DNA of 64,000 nt from Kribbella sp. NBC_00382. Its GTDB lineage: Bacteria; Actinomycetota; Actinomycetes; Propionibacteriales; Kribbellaceae. The stretch covers positions 3,100,001 through 3,164,000 of the forward strand of contig NZ_CP107954.1 in NCBI RefSeq assembly GCF_036067295.1, given 5' to 3'. The position numbers and the translations under genes were made by a program. Shown piece after piece: positions 35,152 through 43,842 of this stretch. Position 1 is the first letter of the stretch. Each line of letters begins with the position of its first letter. The notes below the pieces were generated by a model, which saw only the letters and a list, made by a program, of their open reading frames with translations, had not been told where the DNA came from and ran no database searches.

Positions 35152-35919
35152 TCAGGGCGTCAGCAGGTCGAAGTGTTCGCGAACCCATCGCGCTTCAGCC
35201 GCAGCCGACTCCTGGCTGCCTTCGGCGACCCACGTTCGCTGGGGTTCGACGTCGGCCTCGGCCAGCGCCAACTCCATGGCCATGGTCGCCTCCATTCGGG
35301 TAGCGATTGCCTCGGCAACGTCGAACAGAGGTAGCTCGCCATACGTCCGCAGGAACGCGTTTATCCGGGCAGACCGATCGGGAACAGCCGGAAAGTGATG
35401 CCAGGTCATCGCCAACTCATCACTCCGAGCGGGCGCGAACCACTGAAGCGCGTAGGCAACATCATCAAGCCGCGGCCCGCGATGCAGAAAGTCCCAGTCG
35501 AACAACCCAACGGCCTCATCGCCATGCCACACCATGTTCCACGGCCCGACATCACCGTGGCACCACACGGTCTCCGCCTCGGACTCCACGTCAGGTGCGC
35601 AGAAAACGGCATCCGGCGGTGGCTCCCAGCCGACCGACGCATCGTGGATCGTCCGCAGCAACCGCGCCGCAGACCGTACGCCGGCCTCGGAGTGCTGATG
35701 CCCCCAGCAATCGCCGCCCGCGTCCCCTTCGATGACCACGAGCCGCTCGACATCACCGTCGACCCCAATCGGCTCCGGAACACACGTGAGCCCTCGCCTC
35801 CGCAAGTACCGCAGAAATGCATGCACAGCAGGCGTCCAGACAGAAGCAGGCCTGGTGACAACACCGTCCTCGATCGAGATCGGCCGCAACGCATCGATGT
35901 CATCCTCGGCCCCTGCCAT
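35152..35919 (-). CDS. Aminoglycoside phosphotransferase (APH)-family protein
   Basis: A 255-residue small-molecule kinase-fold protein. The Brenner motif is VWCHGDVGPWNM (catalytic Asp) and the DFG-equivalent is GLFDWDFLHRGP. The N-terminal lobe is short. Members phosphorylate antibiotics, choline, homoserine and other small compounds; nothing here fixes the substrate. ATG 35919 gives MAGAEDDIDALRP; a longer frame overlaps the divergent gene. It faces another APH-fold gene 75 bp away, which is not a close copy. Confidence 0.82.
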   Translation of the reverse strand: MAGAEDDIDALRPISIEDGVVTRPASVWTPAVHAFLRYLRRRGLTCVPEPIGVDGDVERLVVIEGDAGGDCWGHQHSEAGVRSAARLLRTIHDASVGWEPPPDAVFCAPDVESEAETVWCHGDVGPWNMVWHGDEAVGLFDWDFLHRGPRLDDVAYALQWFAPARSDELAMTWHHFPAVPDRSARINAFLRTYGELPLFDVAEAIATRMEATMAMELALAEADVEPQRTWVAEGSQESAAAEARWVREHFDLLTP

Positions 35920-35994
35920 GACCGGACCATAACCGCGACCAACCGCCAACAGCACTAGATAATTCCGGTGACGTAGGTGGCCATAACCGCGAGA

Positions 35995-36741
35995 ATGCTC
36001 GACGTGGATGAGGTCGAGATCGTAGTAGCCCACAGCGAACGCACCACCCTGCGCGTAGGCGACGTGTTCCTGAAAATCGACGCCGACCAGAAACGCATCG
36101 ACGTCGAAGTAGAAGCGATGGCCCTAACGCCGATCCCAACCCCAGAAATCCTCTGGCGGAAGCCACCAGTACTAGCAATCGCCGCCATGCAAGGCAAAGC
36201 ACTCGGCGTCCTAGGCAAGCCATCGACCGCTTCCCCAGCAGCCTGGGCAGCAGCAGGCGCCGCCATCCGAACCCTCCACGAAGCCCCACTACCGCCCTGG
36301 CCCTGGCGGACCGCCGACGACCTCGCATCAAACCTAGAAGCCGAATGCGAGTGGCTCATCAACAACGGCGTCCTCCCCACCGACCTAGTCACCCGCAACC
36401 GCGAAATCGCCCAAGCCGCCCTCCGCCCCTGGACCCCGTCCTTCATCCACGGCGACCTACAAATCACCCACGTCTTCGTAGAAGGCGACGCCCTAACCGG
36501 CATCATCGACTGGTCCGAAGCAAGCCAAGGCGACGCCATGTTCGACCTAGCCACCCTCACCCTCGGCCACGAAGACCGCCTCCCAGAAGTCTTAGCCGGC
36601 TACGGCACCGACGTAGATCAAGAAGCCATCAAAGCCTGGTGGTCCCTAAGAAGCCTCCTAAACTCCCGCTGGCTCCTAACCCACGGCTTCGACCCCAACA
36701 CCCCCGGCGCCGAATTCGACGTCCTAAGAGCCCGAATGTGA
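35995..36741 (+). CDS. APH-family phosphotransferase
   Basis: A 248-residue protein with the APH fold: Lys in DVFLKIDAD, catalytic SFIHGDLQITHVF (HGD), and IIDWSEASQGDAMFDL as the metal-binding motif. The start is ATG 35995, or GTG 35977. Codon use is unlike its neighbours: many CTA, CCA, GTA, GCA and AGA codons throughout, which are rare elsewhere in the window. That may mean a different origin or the local NNC/NNA drift seen at other gene ends. It faces a second APH-type gene and ends 3 bp before the convergent HAD gene. Confidence 0.8.
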   Translation: MLDVDEVEIVVAHSERTTLRVGDVFLKIDADQKRIDVEVEAMALTPIPTPEILWRKPPVLAIAAMQGKALGVLGKPSTASPAAWAAAGAAIRTLHEAPLPPWPWRTADDLASNLEAECEWLINNGVLPTDLVTRNREIAQAALRPWTPSFIHGDLQITHVFVEGDALTGIIDWSEASQGDAMFDLATLTLGHEDRLPEVLAGYGTDVDQEAIKAWWSLRSLLNSRWLLTHGFDPNTPGAEFDVLRARM

Positions 36742-36744
36742 CCC

Positions 36745-37422
36745 TCAGCAGAGGACGTCCGCCAGTTCGAGCATGCTGCTGATGATCACGTCGGCCCCTG
36801 CCCTGCCGAGCGCCTCGACCTTGCCCGGCTTGTTGGCATATCCGACCACCCGTACGCCGGCCGCCCGACCGGCTTCCATATCAGTCGCCTGATCACCAAC
36901 GAACACGCAGGAAGCCGAACCAACGCCGAGCGCACTGACAGCCCGCTCGACGAGGTAAGGGTCGGGCTTCATCAACCTCGGATCGACCGGATCGCGACCC
37001 TCCACGTGCGCCACGCATCCCGACAACCCAGCTCTCACGAGGTACTCCGTAATCGCCTCCAAGCAGTTGTTGCTCACAATTGCCACAACCCGCCCACTGG
37101 CGACGCAGGCCGCGATGCATTCGCCCGCGCCAGGTGTCGGCCGGGCCGTCTCGATCGCAGCCAGCTCACCCTTCTGTAGCGCGGCTTCCAACAGACCAGC
37201 GAGCTCAAGATCACCAGCCGCAGCCAGAAGCAGCCCATGCGGGCCGCCAGCCAGCTCGAGCGCAGGCTCCAGCTCCCCGCGTACCTCGCGCGCGAGTGCG
37301 AGAAGTTCGCGGGTGATCCGCGCGGCCGGGTAGCCGTCGAAGACCGAACAGACCGGACCGTCAAAGTCGAAGAGCACGACCTCTGCCGAGCTGAGGATCT
37401 GCGCCAGCGGATCCCGCAGCAC
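36745..37422 (-). CDS. HAD-family hydrolase, copy 1
   Basis: A 225-residue haloacid-dehalogenase-type phosphatase, phosphoglycolate-phosphatase-like. Motif I is FDFDGPVCSVFDGYP (nucleophile and acid Asp), motif II IVSNNCLEA, motif III Lys in RLMKPDPYLV, and motif IV FVGDQATDMEAG. The start is the GTG at 37422, one base after the stop of the upstream TrmO-like gene, so they are coupled. A diverged second copy of this pair lies at 42378-44328. Sugar-phosphate or nucleotide substrates are possible; nothing decides. Confidence 0.87.
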   Translation of the reverse strand: MLRDPLAQILSSAEVVLFDFDGPVCSVFDGYPAARITRELLALAREVRGELEPALELAGGPHGLLLAAAGDLELAGLLEAALQKGELAAIETARPTPGAGECIAACVASGRVVAIVSNNCLEAITEYLVRAGLSGCVAHVEGRDPVDPRLMKPDPYLVERAVSALGVGSASCVFVGDQATDMEAGRAAGVRVVGYANKPGKVEALGRAGADVIISSMLELADVLC

Positions 37423-37423
37423 A

Positions 37424-37921
37424 CTAGAGATCGGCTTCTCCAGTCGCGGGAGCGAAGTAGTCGGTGAGCATCTCGGTAGGCCAACTCGGCTGGCGAATGG
37501 GTCCGCGCGGCCCGAAGTCGGTGAACCAAGGCTTGATGTCGAGGACGGGCGTACCGTCGACCGCGTCCAGATCTTCCACATGCAAGTCCAGCCCATCCAC
37601 CGCGAGCAACCGGCATCGCGAGACACCCAGCCAGTTGGGCCGCCGCATGTTCCGATGAGCAAAGATCCCCGCCCTGGGCCAGTCCGGGTTGTTGCGGGCC
37701 GACCGAGCGTTGAGCGGAAGGTCGGACTGGTCGACCAAGTGGAACTGGAAGACGACCTCCAAATGCGAGAAGTCCTCAAGCCCCTTGGTCGACTCGGCAT
37801 CAAGCCGCGGGTCATCGATCCGAATGACAGCCCTGGTACCACCCCAGTAGTCATCAGTAGGTTCAACCCGGCCACCAACGACATGAGCGACGGGCCGCAG
37901 AGTGATCGACTGGTCAGTCAT
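37424..37921 (-). CDS. TrmO/TsaA-domain protein, copy 1
   Basis: A 165-residue protein of the TrmO (TsaA, VirR/YaeB) family. The conserved core is present: FAHRNMRRPNWLGVSRCRLL and LDAVDGTPVLDIKPW. TrmO itself is a SAM-dependent methyltransferase acting on t6A37 of tRNA, but this short actinobacterial branch has not been tested as far as I know. ATG 37921 starts MTDQSITLRPV. It is coupled to the HAD gene downstream. About 30 bp upstream, a short stretch (GACTGCGGCGAGGT) matches the 3' end of the regulator gene that follows copy 2, a scar of a lost gene. Confidence 0.85.
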   Translation of the reverse strand: MTDQSITLRPVAHVVGGRVEPTDDYWGGTRAVIRIDDPRLDAESTKGLEDFSHLEVVFQFHLVDQSDLPLNARSARNNPDWPRAGIFAHRNMRRPNWLGVSRCRLLAVDGLDLHVEDLDAVDGTPVLDIKPWFTDFGPRGPIRQPSWPTEMLTDYFAPATGEADL

Positions 37922-38109
37922 CGTTCCCCTTGCGAGTAAGGCGCCGCCAGAGACTGCGGCGAGGTGGACATGCCGTGTGCCGATGCTCGCGGACCCACAG
38001 AAACTGATCTGGCCGCACACCTGCCGTCAGGTCCTCCAGCTCACCGCGAATCGCCACACGGTGCGGTTAACGTCCCGGGCAGAAGGCTAGCGCCAGGAAG
38101 GTGCGTCGC

Positions 38110-38169
38110 ACGCGTGGGAAAAGAAAACCCTCTCCGGATCGCGGAGAGGGTTGGTGTCGATGTGTGGTC
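38110..38169 (-). repeat. tRNA-Phe terminator copy 1 (eroded attachment-site remnant)
   Basis: Bases 38110-38169 repeat the sequence downstream of the tRNA-Phe fragments at 40.1 and 48.9 kb: a terminator hairpin (38126-38136 with 38142-38152, T-run on the minus strand) and then only about six bases of the tRNA 3' end before the match stops. From 38127 on it is identical to the copy at 48.9 kb. It is the leftmost mark of repeated insertions at this tRNA gene. Confidence 0.8.
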
Positions 38170-38273
38170 GCAGCATCGTGATGATCGGGTAACCTGCGTC
38201 CGCCAACCCAGTGTTCATCGACACCTGGAGACTGGCGCATCGCCGATACCGCCGTCACCAAGGAGGCCGTGCC

Positions 38274-38972
38274 ATGGAACCCGTCACGTTGATCACCGGC
38301 GGTTCGAGCGGGATCGGTGCAGCCACTGCCCGTGCCCTGCTCAAGCAAGGCCACCATGTGGCGATCACCGGCCGCGATGCCGATCGCCTGGCCGCGCTCG
38401 CCACCTCCGCCGGAGCGGGCGAGCGGTTGCTGACCATCACCGGCGACGCCAGCGACGAGAACCATGTCGCCGCTGCCGCGCGTCAAGTCGTGGACCTGTG
38501 GGGCCGATTGGACACGGTGATCGCGAACGCCGGGTTCTCCCTACCCGGCACGCTGGAGGACCACGAGCCTGCGGCGATGCGTGCCATGGTTCTCACCAAC
38601 ATCCTCGGCCCGGCTCTGCTGGTACGCGAGACACTGCCGCACCTGAGGAAGTCCAAGGGCCGCATCGTGATCGTCGGTTCGGTCGCGGGCACCAGGAACA
38701 CGCCCGGCAACCTGTACTCCGTCACCAAGTGGGCCGCGCATGCCCTGGCCGAGAACGTCCGACTCCTGGTGGCCAAGGACCGCGTCAGCGTCACCGTTGT
38801 CGCCCCAAGGGTTGTGGACACCCCATTCTGGGACGAACGCGGCGGATCACCCGCAGCGGCGCCGACCCTGACCGCCGACCAGGTCGCCGAGACGATCCTG
38901 TTCGCCGTCAATCAACCCGAAGGCGTAGACATCAACCACCTCGTCATACGGCCCACCGGCCAGGTCAACTGA
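38274..38972 (+). CDS. Short-chain dehydrogenase/reductase
   Basis: A 232-residue classical SDR. The cofactor loop is ITGGSSGIGAATA (T-G-x3-G-x-G), the NAG motif is VIANAG, the catalytic serine is in IVGSVAG and Tyr-x3-Lys in LYSVTKWAAHA. An arginine in ITGRDADR after strand 2 suggests NADP(H). ATG 38274 has AAGGAGG ahead of it. It lies between two tRNA-Phe repeat copies, so it may be part of an older inserted segment. The substrate is unknown. Confidence 0.88.
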   Translation: MEPVTLITGGSSGIGAATARALLKQGHHVAITGRDADRLAALATSAGAGERLLTITGDASDENHVAAAARQVVDLWGRLDTVIANAGFSLPGTLEDHEPAAMRAMVLTNILGPALLVRETLPHLRKSKGRIVIVGSVAGTRNTPGNLYSVTKWAAHALAENVRLLVAKDRVSVTVVAPRVVDTPFWDERGGSPAAAPTLTADQVAETILFAVNQPEGVDINHLVIRPTGQVN

Positions 38973-38999
38973 TCCATCCACGGTTGATTCCTAGGCGGA

Positions 39000-39512
39000 T
39001 CATTGACGTGCGCCCCAGAGGCTTGCCACCTTCTCGGTCTGGTTCTGCAAGTCGAGTGCGTCAACCTGAATGCGATGATCGGCGTCCGGGGGGTTCGCTG
39101 CGTCGGCCTCGTGAAGCGTTCGGAATTCATGGTCAGTCAGCCAGACTTTGCGGGACGCCGCACGCCGTACCGCCTCCGGAAAATCGACTGTCATATGCAC
39201 AATCAGGCACCCAGGCAGCTCCTGTCTGTACAAGTCGCAGGTCTCTGGCGTAAGCACATCAGCGACGACCACCTCAATGCCCATGGCCACAAAATTGCGA
39301 GCCACACTGCAGGCGTTGACCACACCGAGCCTTTGCTGTTCCCGCCCTTCCGCTCCCTCCCACGGTGCGGCAGCGCCCGCGACGACCAGTTGGCGCACAT
39401 CATCAACATCGATGAAGGCGCATCTCGTGCGACCTTCCGCAAGGGCACGCGCCGTCACACTCTTACCGACCCCGGGCCCACCCGTTAGTACTAACGGCGG
39501 ATACGTCATCAC
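39000..39512 (-). CDS. P-loop NTPase, kinase-like
   Basis: A 170-residue P-loop protein with Walker A LTGGPGVGKSVTAR (about residues 8-21) and an early Asp pair IDVDDVRQL. The size and layout resemble adenylate-kinase-like or shikimate-kinase-like small kinases, but no specific family motif is present. The start is GTG 39512 (or ATG 39509), directly at the stop codon of the disrupted gene upstream. The substrate is unknown. Confidence 0.75.
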   Translation of the reverse strand: MMTYPPLVLTGGPGVGKSVTARALAEGRTRCAFIDVDDVRQLVVAGAAAPWEGAEGREQQRLGVVNACSVARNFVAMGIEVVVADVLTPETCDLYRQELPGCLIVHMTVDFPEAVRRAASRKVWLTDHEFRTLHEADAANPPDADHRIQVDALDLQNQTEKVASLWGARQ

Positions 39513-39809
39513 TCAGCCAATCCAGGTGACGTCCGGTGAAGGCAGCCCTTGCAGCTGGGCTGGCGCGGACGCGTGGAACTCCACGCGGGTCGCTCGCAGC
39601 GCTTGATCGAAGCCCGGATCGGAGTGCGCGACTGCTCGCAGGTGCTAAAGATGCGGTACGTCGCGCAGTTGCTGAAAGCGCCAGACTTCATGGGCGGCAT
39701 CGAGAGCGCCGTGGTACTCGCTGAGGAACTGCTCACGCCACTTCGCCGGCAGCAGGCGGAGGATCTCACTCGGATCGTCCGTCGAGCTCTGCATCGGCTG
39801 AGCAGTCAT
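39513..39809 (-). pseudogene. DUF6247-like gene with an internal amber codon
   Basis: The frame from ATG 39809 begins MTAQPMQSSTDDPSEILRLL and continues AKWREQFLSEYH and WRFQQLRDVPHL. It then meets TAG at about 39645 and goes on in the same frame with HLRAVAHSDPGFDQAL to TGA at 39513. Intact relatives, as I recall them, have a tryptophan codon at that place, so a TGG-to-TAG change is the simple explanation. The family is an actinobacterial small protein often next to toxin-like RelE/HigB genes (recollection, not certain). It is followed at once by the P-loop NTPase gene. Confidence 0.65.
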
Positions 39810-40456
39810 GCCCACCAGATTACTCAGATGATGCTGTCCCTGGACGAAATCATCCACAGCCCGCCGACCAACCAGAGTCGGAACGAGTCGGCAGGACGGT
39901 TGGGCTACAGGGGGTGTAGCGATGCGGGTCGGAGTGTGTAGCAAGCCGACATGCCACGGATGGCCGCATGAATCACACGCAGCTGGATAGGCGGCAGGTG
40001 GTCGGAGCGCGCTAGCGCAAATCCGGGCGATAGCCAGTAAACGTCGGCGACAGCCGGCAAAGGCGCCGGCGGCAGCCGTAACGCGTGGGAAAGAAAAATC
40101 CCTCTCCGGAAGGACGGAGAGGGATGGTGTCGATGTGTGGTCAGGGGCGGTCTCGAACCGCCGACCTTCCGCTTTTCAGTTCGACAGTAACCGCCGAGGG
40201 CGAGACTGATGCGATAGGTGGCCGCCGGTCCCTCTTGTCCGTTGGCGGTGTCTGTCGCCACCTGTTGCTGGACTGATTGCTGGACCAACAGATCTCCCTG
40301 CGCGGCCCTTAGCACCTCTCCTGAGAGCGCTTTAGCCCATGGGTCGAAGCCAGGCCGTGATCGTTGGGGCGGAGCCCTTCTCATTACCGAGAGTAACTGG
40401 CATCATCCGGTGCACACGGTGCGCTACCGGGTGGAGGTCAATCCAGAGGGGGCAGC
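39810..40456. other. Gene-free stretch containing an attachment-site copy
   Basis: About 650 bases without a supportable gene. It holds GC-rich low-complexity sequence (39990-40080), the second tRNA-Phe 3' copy (separate entry), and about 275 bases leading to the low-GC nuclease gene. Open frames crossing it pass through the tRNA piece and give meaningless peptides. Confidence 0.55.
40081..40179 (-). repeat. tRNA-Phe 3' fragment and terminator, copy 2 (attachment site)
   Basis: On the minus strand 40179-40138 is the 3' part of a tRNA-Phe gene, from the anticodon loop (CTGAAAA, anticodon GAA) through the T-arm (GGTTCGAGACC) to the discriminator base. The terminator hairpin follows (40098-40125). 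Bases 40125-40179 are identical over 55 bp to 48923-48977. No 5' half of the tRNA is present, so this is an integration scar, not a functional tRNA. It forms the left end of the 8.8-kb island. Confidence 0.88.
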
Positions 40457-42364
40457 ATGAAGTTGGGTCGACTAAAGGTGCATGGTTACAGAAAACTTAT
40501 CGAGAGTGATGTCACGATTGTTGGAAAGATTACTGCGATCGTTGGGCCTAATGAGGCGGGTAAAAGCAGCCTGTTGGAGCTGCTGAACTCTACGAACGAT
40601 AACAGGGAAATCTCTCAGTTTGAAAGACCAAGAGGAATGGAAACGCAGGGTGACGAATCGGCGGCCGAGTTATGGTACCGCCTAGACTCCGACGATCTCG
40701 CCGCAGTTTCTCACCTTGAAACGCCGGTCACTCCGGTGTGGTCAAGGCTGTATAAGCAGTATGACGGCAGGCTGCAGTCAGATGTCTACCCATTCCTGGA
40801 TAGGGATCTCTCACAGAGGCGCCGCGCAGAAAATGCAGTGTCGCGCTTTGCGCAAACCAAAGCGGCGAAGGCGCTGGAGAGAAACTCGGAGGAGGACGGC
40901 GTAGGGGACCATTTAGACTATGCTCTTGCGGCGCTAAAGGGTTCGAGTGAGATCGCGGATGAGGCTGTAGAGAGAATCAAGAATGCCGCCATTCATCTCC
41001 TCGGCGAAGGAGAGCTTGGAAGGTTGTGCCAGAATGCTTGTCAAGAGATTGATAAGTTTGCGAAAGAGCGTGAGTTGGAACATCCGAATACCGCTGCTTG
41101 GCGAATTTTTGACGAACGCCGCCCGCGGATAGTATTTTTCGATGCGGATGAACGCAATTTGGTATCGGATTACGAGGTTTCGCAGGCTGCACTCGACACT
41201 CCTGCGGCATTGGGGAACTTGTGTGATCTTGCAAATCTTGATCTGCAAGCACTAGCGGATGCGGTTGCGGCCCAGGATATCGGGACGATAGAGACTCTTA
41301 CCGATGCCGCAAACGAGCAATTGAAGGAGTCATTTAAGGCGGCTTGGCGCCAATCGAATGTAATCGTTCGGCTTCGGCAAGACGGCAGCATGCTTAGAGT
41401 GGTCGTATCGAATGATTCACCTGGATTTTCTTCCATCGCTGAACGGAGTGATGGGCTGAAATCATTTGTTGCTCTTACTGCGTTCGTGGCGAAGCAGCAT
41501 CGTGAGGGAAAACGTCTGATCCTTCTCATTGATGAAGCCGAGCAGCATCTCCATTTGGACGCGCAAGCAGATCTCGTCCGCATGCTTGAGCGGCAAGAAC
41601 TAGCCATGCAGATTATCTATACAACGCATTCGCCCGGATGTCTTCCGTCTGACCTGGGTACAGGTATTCGGCCTATAGCGCCCACTTCGCCCACCTCCGG
41701 CCGAAGCAGGTTGCTCGCGTCGTTCTGGGGAAGTTCTCCTGGATTTAACCCCCTCCTTATGGCGCTAGGTGCCGCTGCAGCCGCTTTTACGCCATCACGG
41801 TATGCGGTCTTGTGTGAAGGGCCGACAGAGATGATTTTGTTGCCGACCCTGATACGAGAAGCGGTGGGTCTTGAGCGCCTCCCGTATCAGGTTGCTCCGG
41901 GCGTTGCCGGCGTCGCTAACAGGGATTTGTCTGTTCTAGAACTTGAAGCGCCGAGGGTGGCATATGCTCTCGATGGTGACGAAGGAGGAGATGCTCACGC
42001 CAAACGGCTTGGCGATTCAGGCGTGCCGGTCAACCGAATTCTTCAGATCGGTGGGTCAGGCTCAGGACTTTGCGTTGAAGACCTGCTGCGCACTGAGGTC
42101 TATATCGAGGCTGCCAATGAGGTGCTGACACAGATAGCAGGCAGTGCTGGGTTTGGCTCGAAAGATATTGGTGAGGGCAAGCGCAATGAATCACTTGCCG
42201 CATGGTGCACTGCTCGCGAACTTGCTGTCCCCGGTAAACCTGCAATTGGGGCGGCGATAGTCGCAGACTTCACTGACCGCCGGTTGCTGACCCGTGATGG
42301 AGCGGCAATTCTTAGAGACATGCACCGGGATCTAATTGCGATATTCGGTATGGAAGACGCCTAG
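40457..42364 (+). CDS. OLD-family ATP-dependent nuclease (AAA ATPase plus TOPRIM)
   Basis: A 635-residue protein. The N-terminal ABC-type ATPase has Walker A GPNEAGKSS (30-38) and Walker B LLIDEAEQHLH (about 356-366), with a helical insertion between them. The C-terminal TOPRIM nuclease shows CEGPTEMILLPTL (about 453) and LDGDEGGDAHAKRL (about 505). OLD proteins act in phage defence; GajA of Gabija is the two-gene form, but no UvrD-like partner is present here, so a stand-alone (class 1-like) OLD is likely. GC is close to 50 percent, far below neighbours, pointing to recent transfer. It is the first gene inside the island. Confidence 0.87.
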   Translation: MKLGRLKVHGYRKLIESDVTIVGKITAIVGPNEAGKSSLLELLNSTNDNREISQFERPRGMETQGDESAAELWYRLDSDDLAAVSHLETPVTPVWSRLYKQYDGRLQSDVYPFLDRDLSQRRRAENAVSRFAQTKAAKALERNSEEDGVGDHLDYALAALKGSSEIADEAVERIKNAAIHLLGEGELGRLCQNACQEIDKFAKERELEHPNTAAWRIFDERRPRIVFFDADERNLVSDYEVSQAALDTPAALGNLCDLANLDLQALADAVAAQDIGTIETLTDAANEQLKESFKAAWRQSNVIVRLRQDGSMLRVVVSNDSPGFSSIAERSDGLKSFVALTAFVAKQHREGKRLILLIDEAEQHLHLDAQADLVRMLERQELAMQIIYTTHSPGCLPSDLGTGIRPIAPTSPTSGRSRLLASFWGSSPGFNPLLMALGAAAAAFTPSRYAVLCEGPTEMILLPTLIREAVGLERLPYQVAPGVAGVANRDLSVLELEAPRVAYALDGDEGGDAHAKRLGDSGVPVNRILQIGGSGSGLCVEDLLRTEVYIEAANEVLTQIAGSAGFGSKDIGEGKRNESLAAWCTARELAVPGKPAIGAAIVADFTDRRLLTRDGAAILRDMHRDLIAIFGMEDA

Positions 42365-42377
42365 ATGCGGCTCACTC

Positions 42378-43052
42378 TCAGTGAATAGCTTCGGCTATCT
42401 CCATAATGCTGGTGACGATCATGTCAGCACCGGCCCGCTTGAGCGCGTCTGACTTGCCCGGCTTGTTTTCATAGCCGATCGTAGGAACGCCCGCCAGTCG
42501 GCCAGCCTCGATGTCGGTCGTTTGGTCGCCGATGAAGACACAAGAGGTTGGATCAGTACCGAGGGTTTTGATCGCTCTCTCGATCAGATGAGGATTCGGC
42601 TTCATCAGGGTCGGATCGGATGGATTGCGCCCTTCGACATGGGAGACGCTGTCAGCCAATCCGGCTCTGATGAGGTATTCGGAGACGGCCTCTGCGTAGT
42701 TGTTGCTTACGACTGCCACCGATCGTCCGCTTGCAATGCAAGCGGCGATGGCATCGGCCGCGCCTGGCGTCGGTCGAGCCGTTTTGATGGCTATGAGTTC
42801 GGCCTTCTGGAGTGCCGCTTCTAGCTGACGGGCTAGCTCCCCATCGTCGGCGGCAGCTAGGAGGAGTTCGTGCGGGCTGGAGGACTGCTCCAAGGCTGGA
42901 ACCAGCTCAGGGCGGAGCTGGCAAGCCAGCTCTAGGAGCTCGCGCGTGATCTGTGGGGCTGGGTAGCCGTCGAAGACGGAACAGATGGGGCCGTCGAAGT
43001 CGAAGAGGACGGCTGCGGTACTGAGGAGTTGTGTCAGGGGATCGGTGGTCAT
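42378..43052 (-). CDS. HAD-family hydrolase, copy 2
   Basis: A 224-residue paralogue of the HAD protein at 36745-37422, with the same motifs: FDFDGPICSVFDGYP, VVSNNYAEA, TLMKPNPHL and FIGDQTTDIEAG. It is clearly diverged from copy 1 rather than a fresh duplication. ATG 43052 overlaps the end of the broken GntR gene (ATGA), so it was once coupled to that regulator, unlike copy 1, which directly follows its TrmO-like gene. Confidence 0.87.
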   Translation of the reverse strand: MTTDPLTQLLSTAAVLFDFDGPICSVFDGYPAPQITRELLELACQLRPELVPALEQSSSPHELLLAAADDGELARQLEAALQKAELIAIKTARPTPGAADAIAACIASGRSVAVVSNNYAEAVSEYLIRAGLADSVSHVEGRNPSDPTLMKPNPHLIERAIKTLGTDPTSCVFIGDQTTDIEAGRLAGVPTIGYENKPGKSDALKRAGADMIVTSIMEIAEAIH

Positions 43053-43840
43053 ATGTCGCGGACCTGCCTGAGTGTTCCCCAGAGGCTGCCGAACCAGCGG
43101 CGCGCTTGGGCGACGTATTGCGAGCCTGTTGCGCGGTCGTCGTCGCTGGTGGAGTGATGAGAGAGGACGGTGTCCTTGCCGACGGCATCGAACGTTGAGA
43201 CCGGCTTGCTACTGACCTCAACGTCTCGCTCTACGACTGGGAAGAAGCCGAAGAACACCTCTTCTTCGTTCAGGGTGTAGGGCTTGAACATCAGCGGTGG
43301 GCCGACGACGCGCAGTTCTGCGGAGACCTTGGAGACCAGGCCCAGCTTGCCGAGCTCGCGGATTGATTCGAGGATCTCCGGCTGAGCGGTGTGCGATTTT
43401 CTCGATGCGTGCTCTGCCTGCGGGGTCGTCGCCTGGGTTCTTGCCTGCGCGTGACGGTACTGCCGTGAGCTGGGAGAGGTCTGGCAGGAGCATTCGGATG
43501 GTGACGGCTCTCAGGGTGAGCTGCCCGCGTCGGATGCGGTCGATTGGTTCTTCGAGAGCGCCGAGCAGTGTTTCGCCGGTTAGGCCGGCGAAGTCGATGG
43601 TCACTGGGGCGCGTTCGAAAGCCTTCTCGATGTGGGGGCGGAGGCCGACCGGCTGGTCGGCCTGCTCGCGGACGTACACGCCGCTGCCGACGCGGGACAC
43701 GATCAGGCCCTCGTCGCGCAGGATTCGCAGGGACTGCTGGATGGTCATGCGGGCGACGCCGTACTGGGTGGCGAGGTCGTTCTGTGAGGGGAGTTTCTCC
43801 CGGGCATTGAACTTGTGTGCGATGGTCGCCGCGTGAGCCG
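43049..43840 (-). pseudogene. GntR-family regulator, truncated and frameshifted
   Basis: Reading on the minus strand, the remnant starts in mid-domain right after the TrmO-like stop codon: HKFNAREKLPSQNDLATQYGV, then TIQQSLRILRDEGLIVSRVGSGVYV, the second half of a GntR winged helix. The first part of the domain and any start codon are missing. Near 43397 an extra base shifts the frame; QPEILESIRELGKLGLVSKV then continues to the end (MFKPYTLNEEEVFFGFFPV). So the gene has lost its 5' end and has one frameshift. It sits between the TrmO-like and HAD genes of copy 2. Confidence 0.8.
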
Positions 43841-43842
43841 CG

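Noticed and set aside
40138..40179. A functional tRNA-Phe gene
   Set aside because: Only the part from the anticodon loop to the 3' end is present; the sequence upstream does not form D-arm or acceptor 5' strands. The same holds at 48936-48977.
39905..40384. A 159-codon minus-strand frame across the second attachment copy
   Set aside because: It runs through the tRNA piece and terminator, has no family match and no ribosome site; likely chance in GC-rich DNA.
40457..42364. A Gabija defence system
   Set aside because: The OLD nuclease has no adjacent UvrD-like helicase; the next genes are a HAD hydrolase and a regulator remnant, so a two-gene Gabija is not supported.
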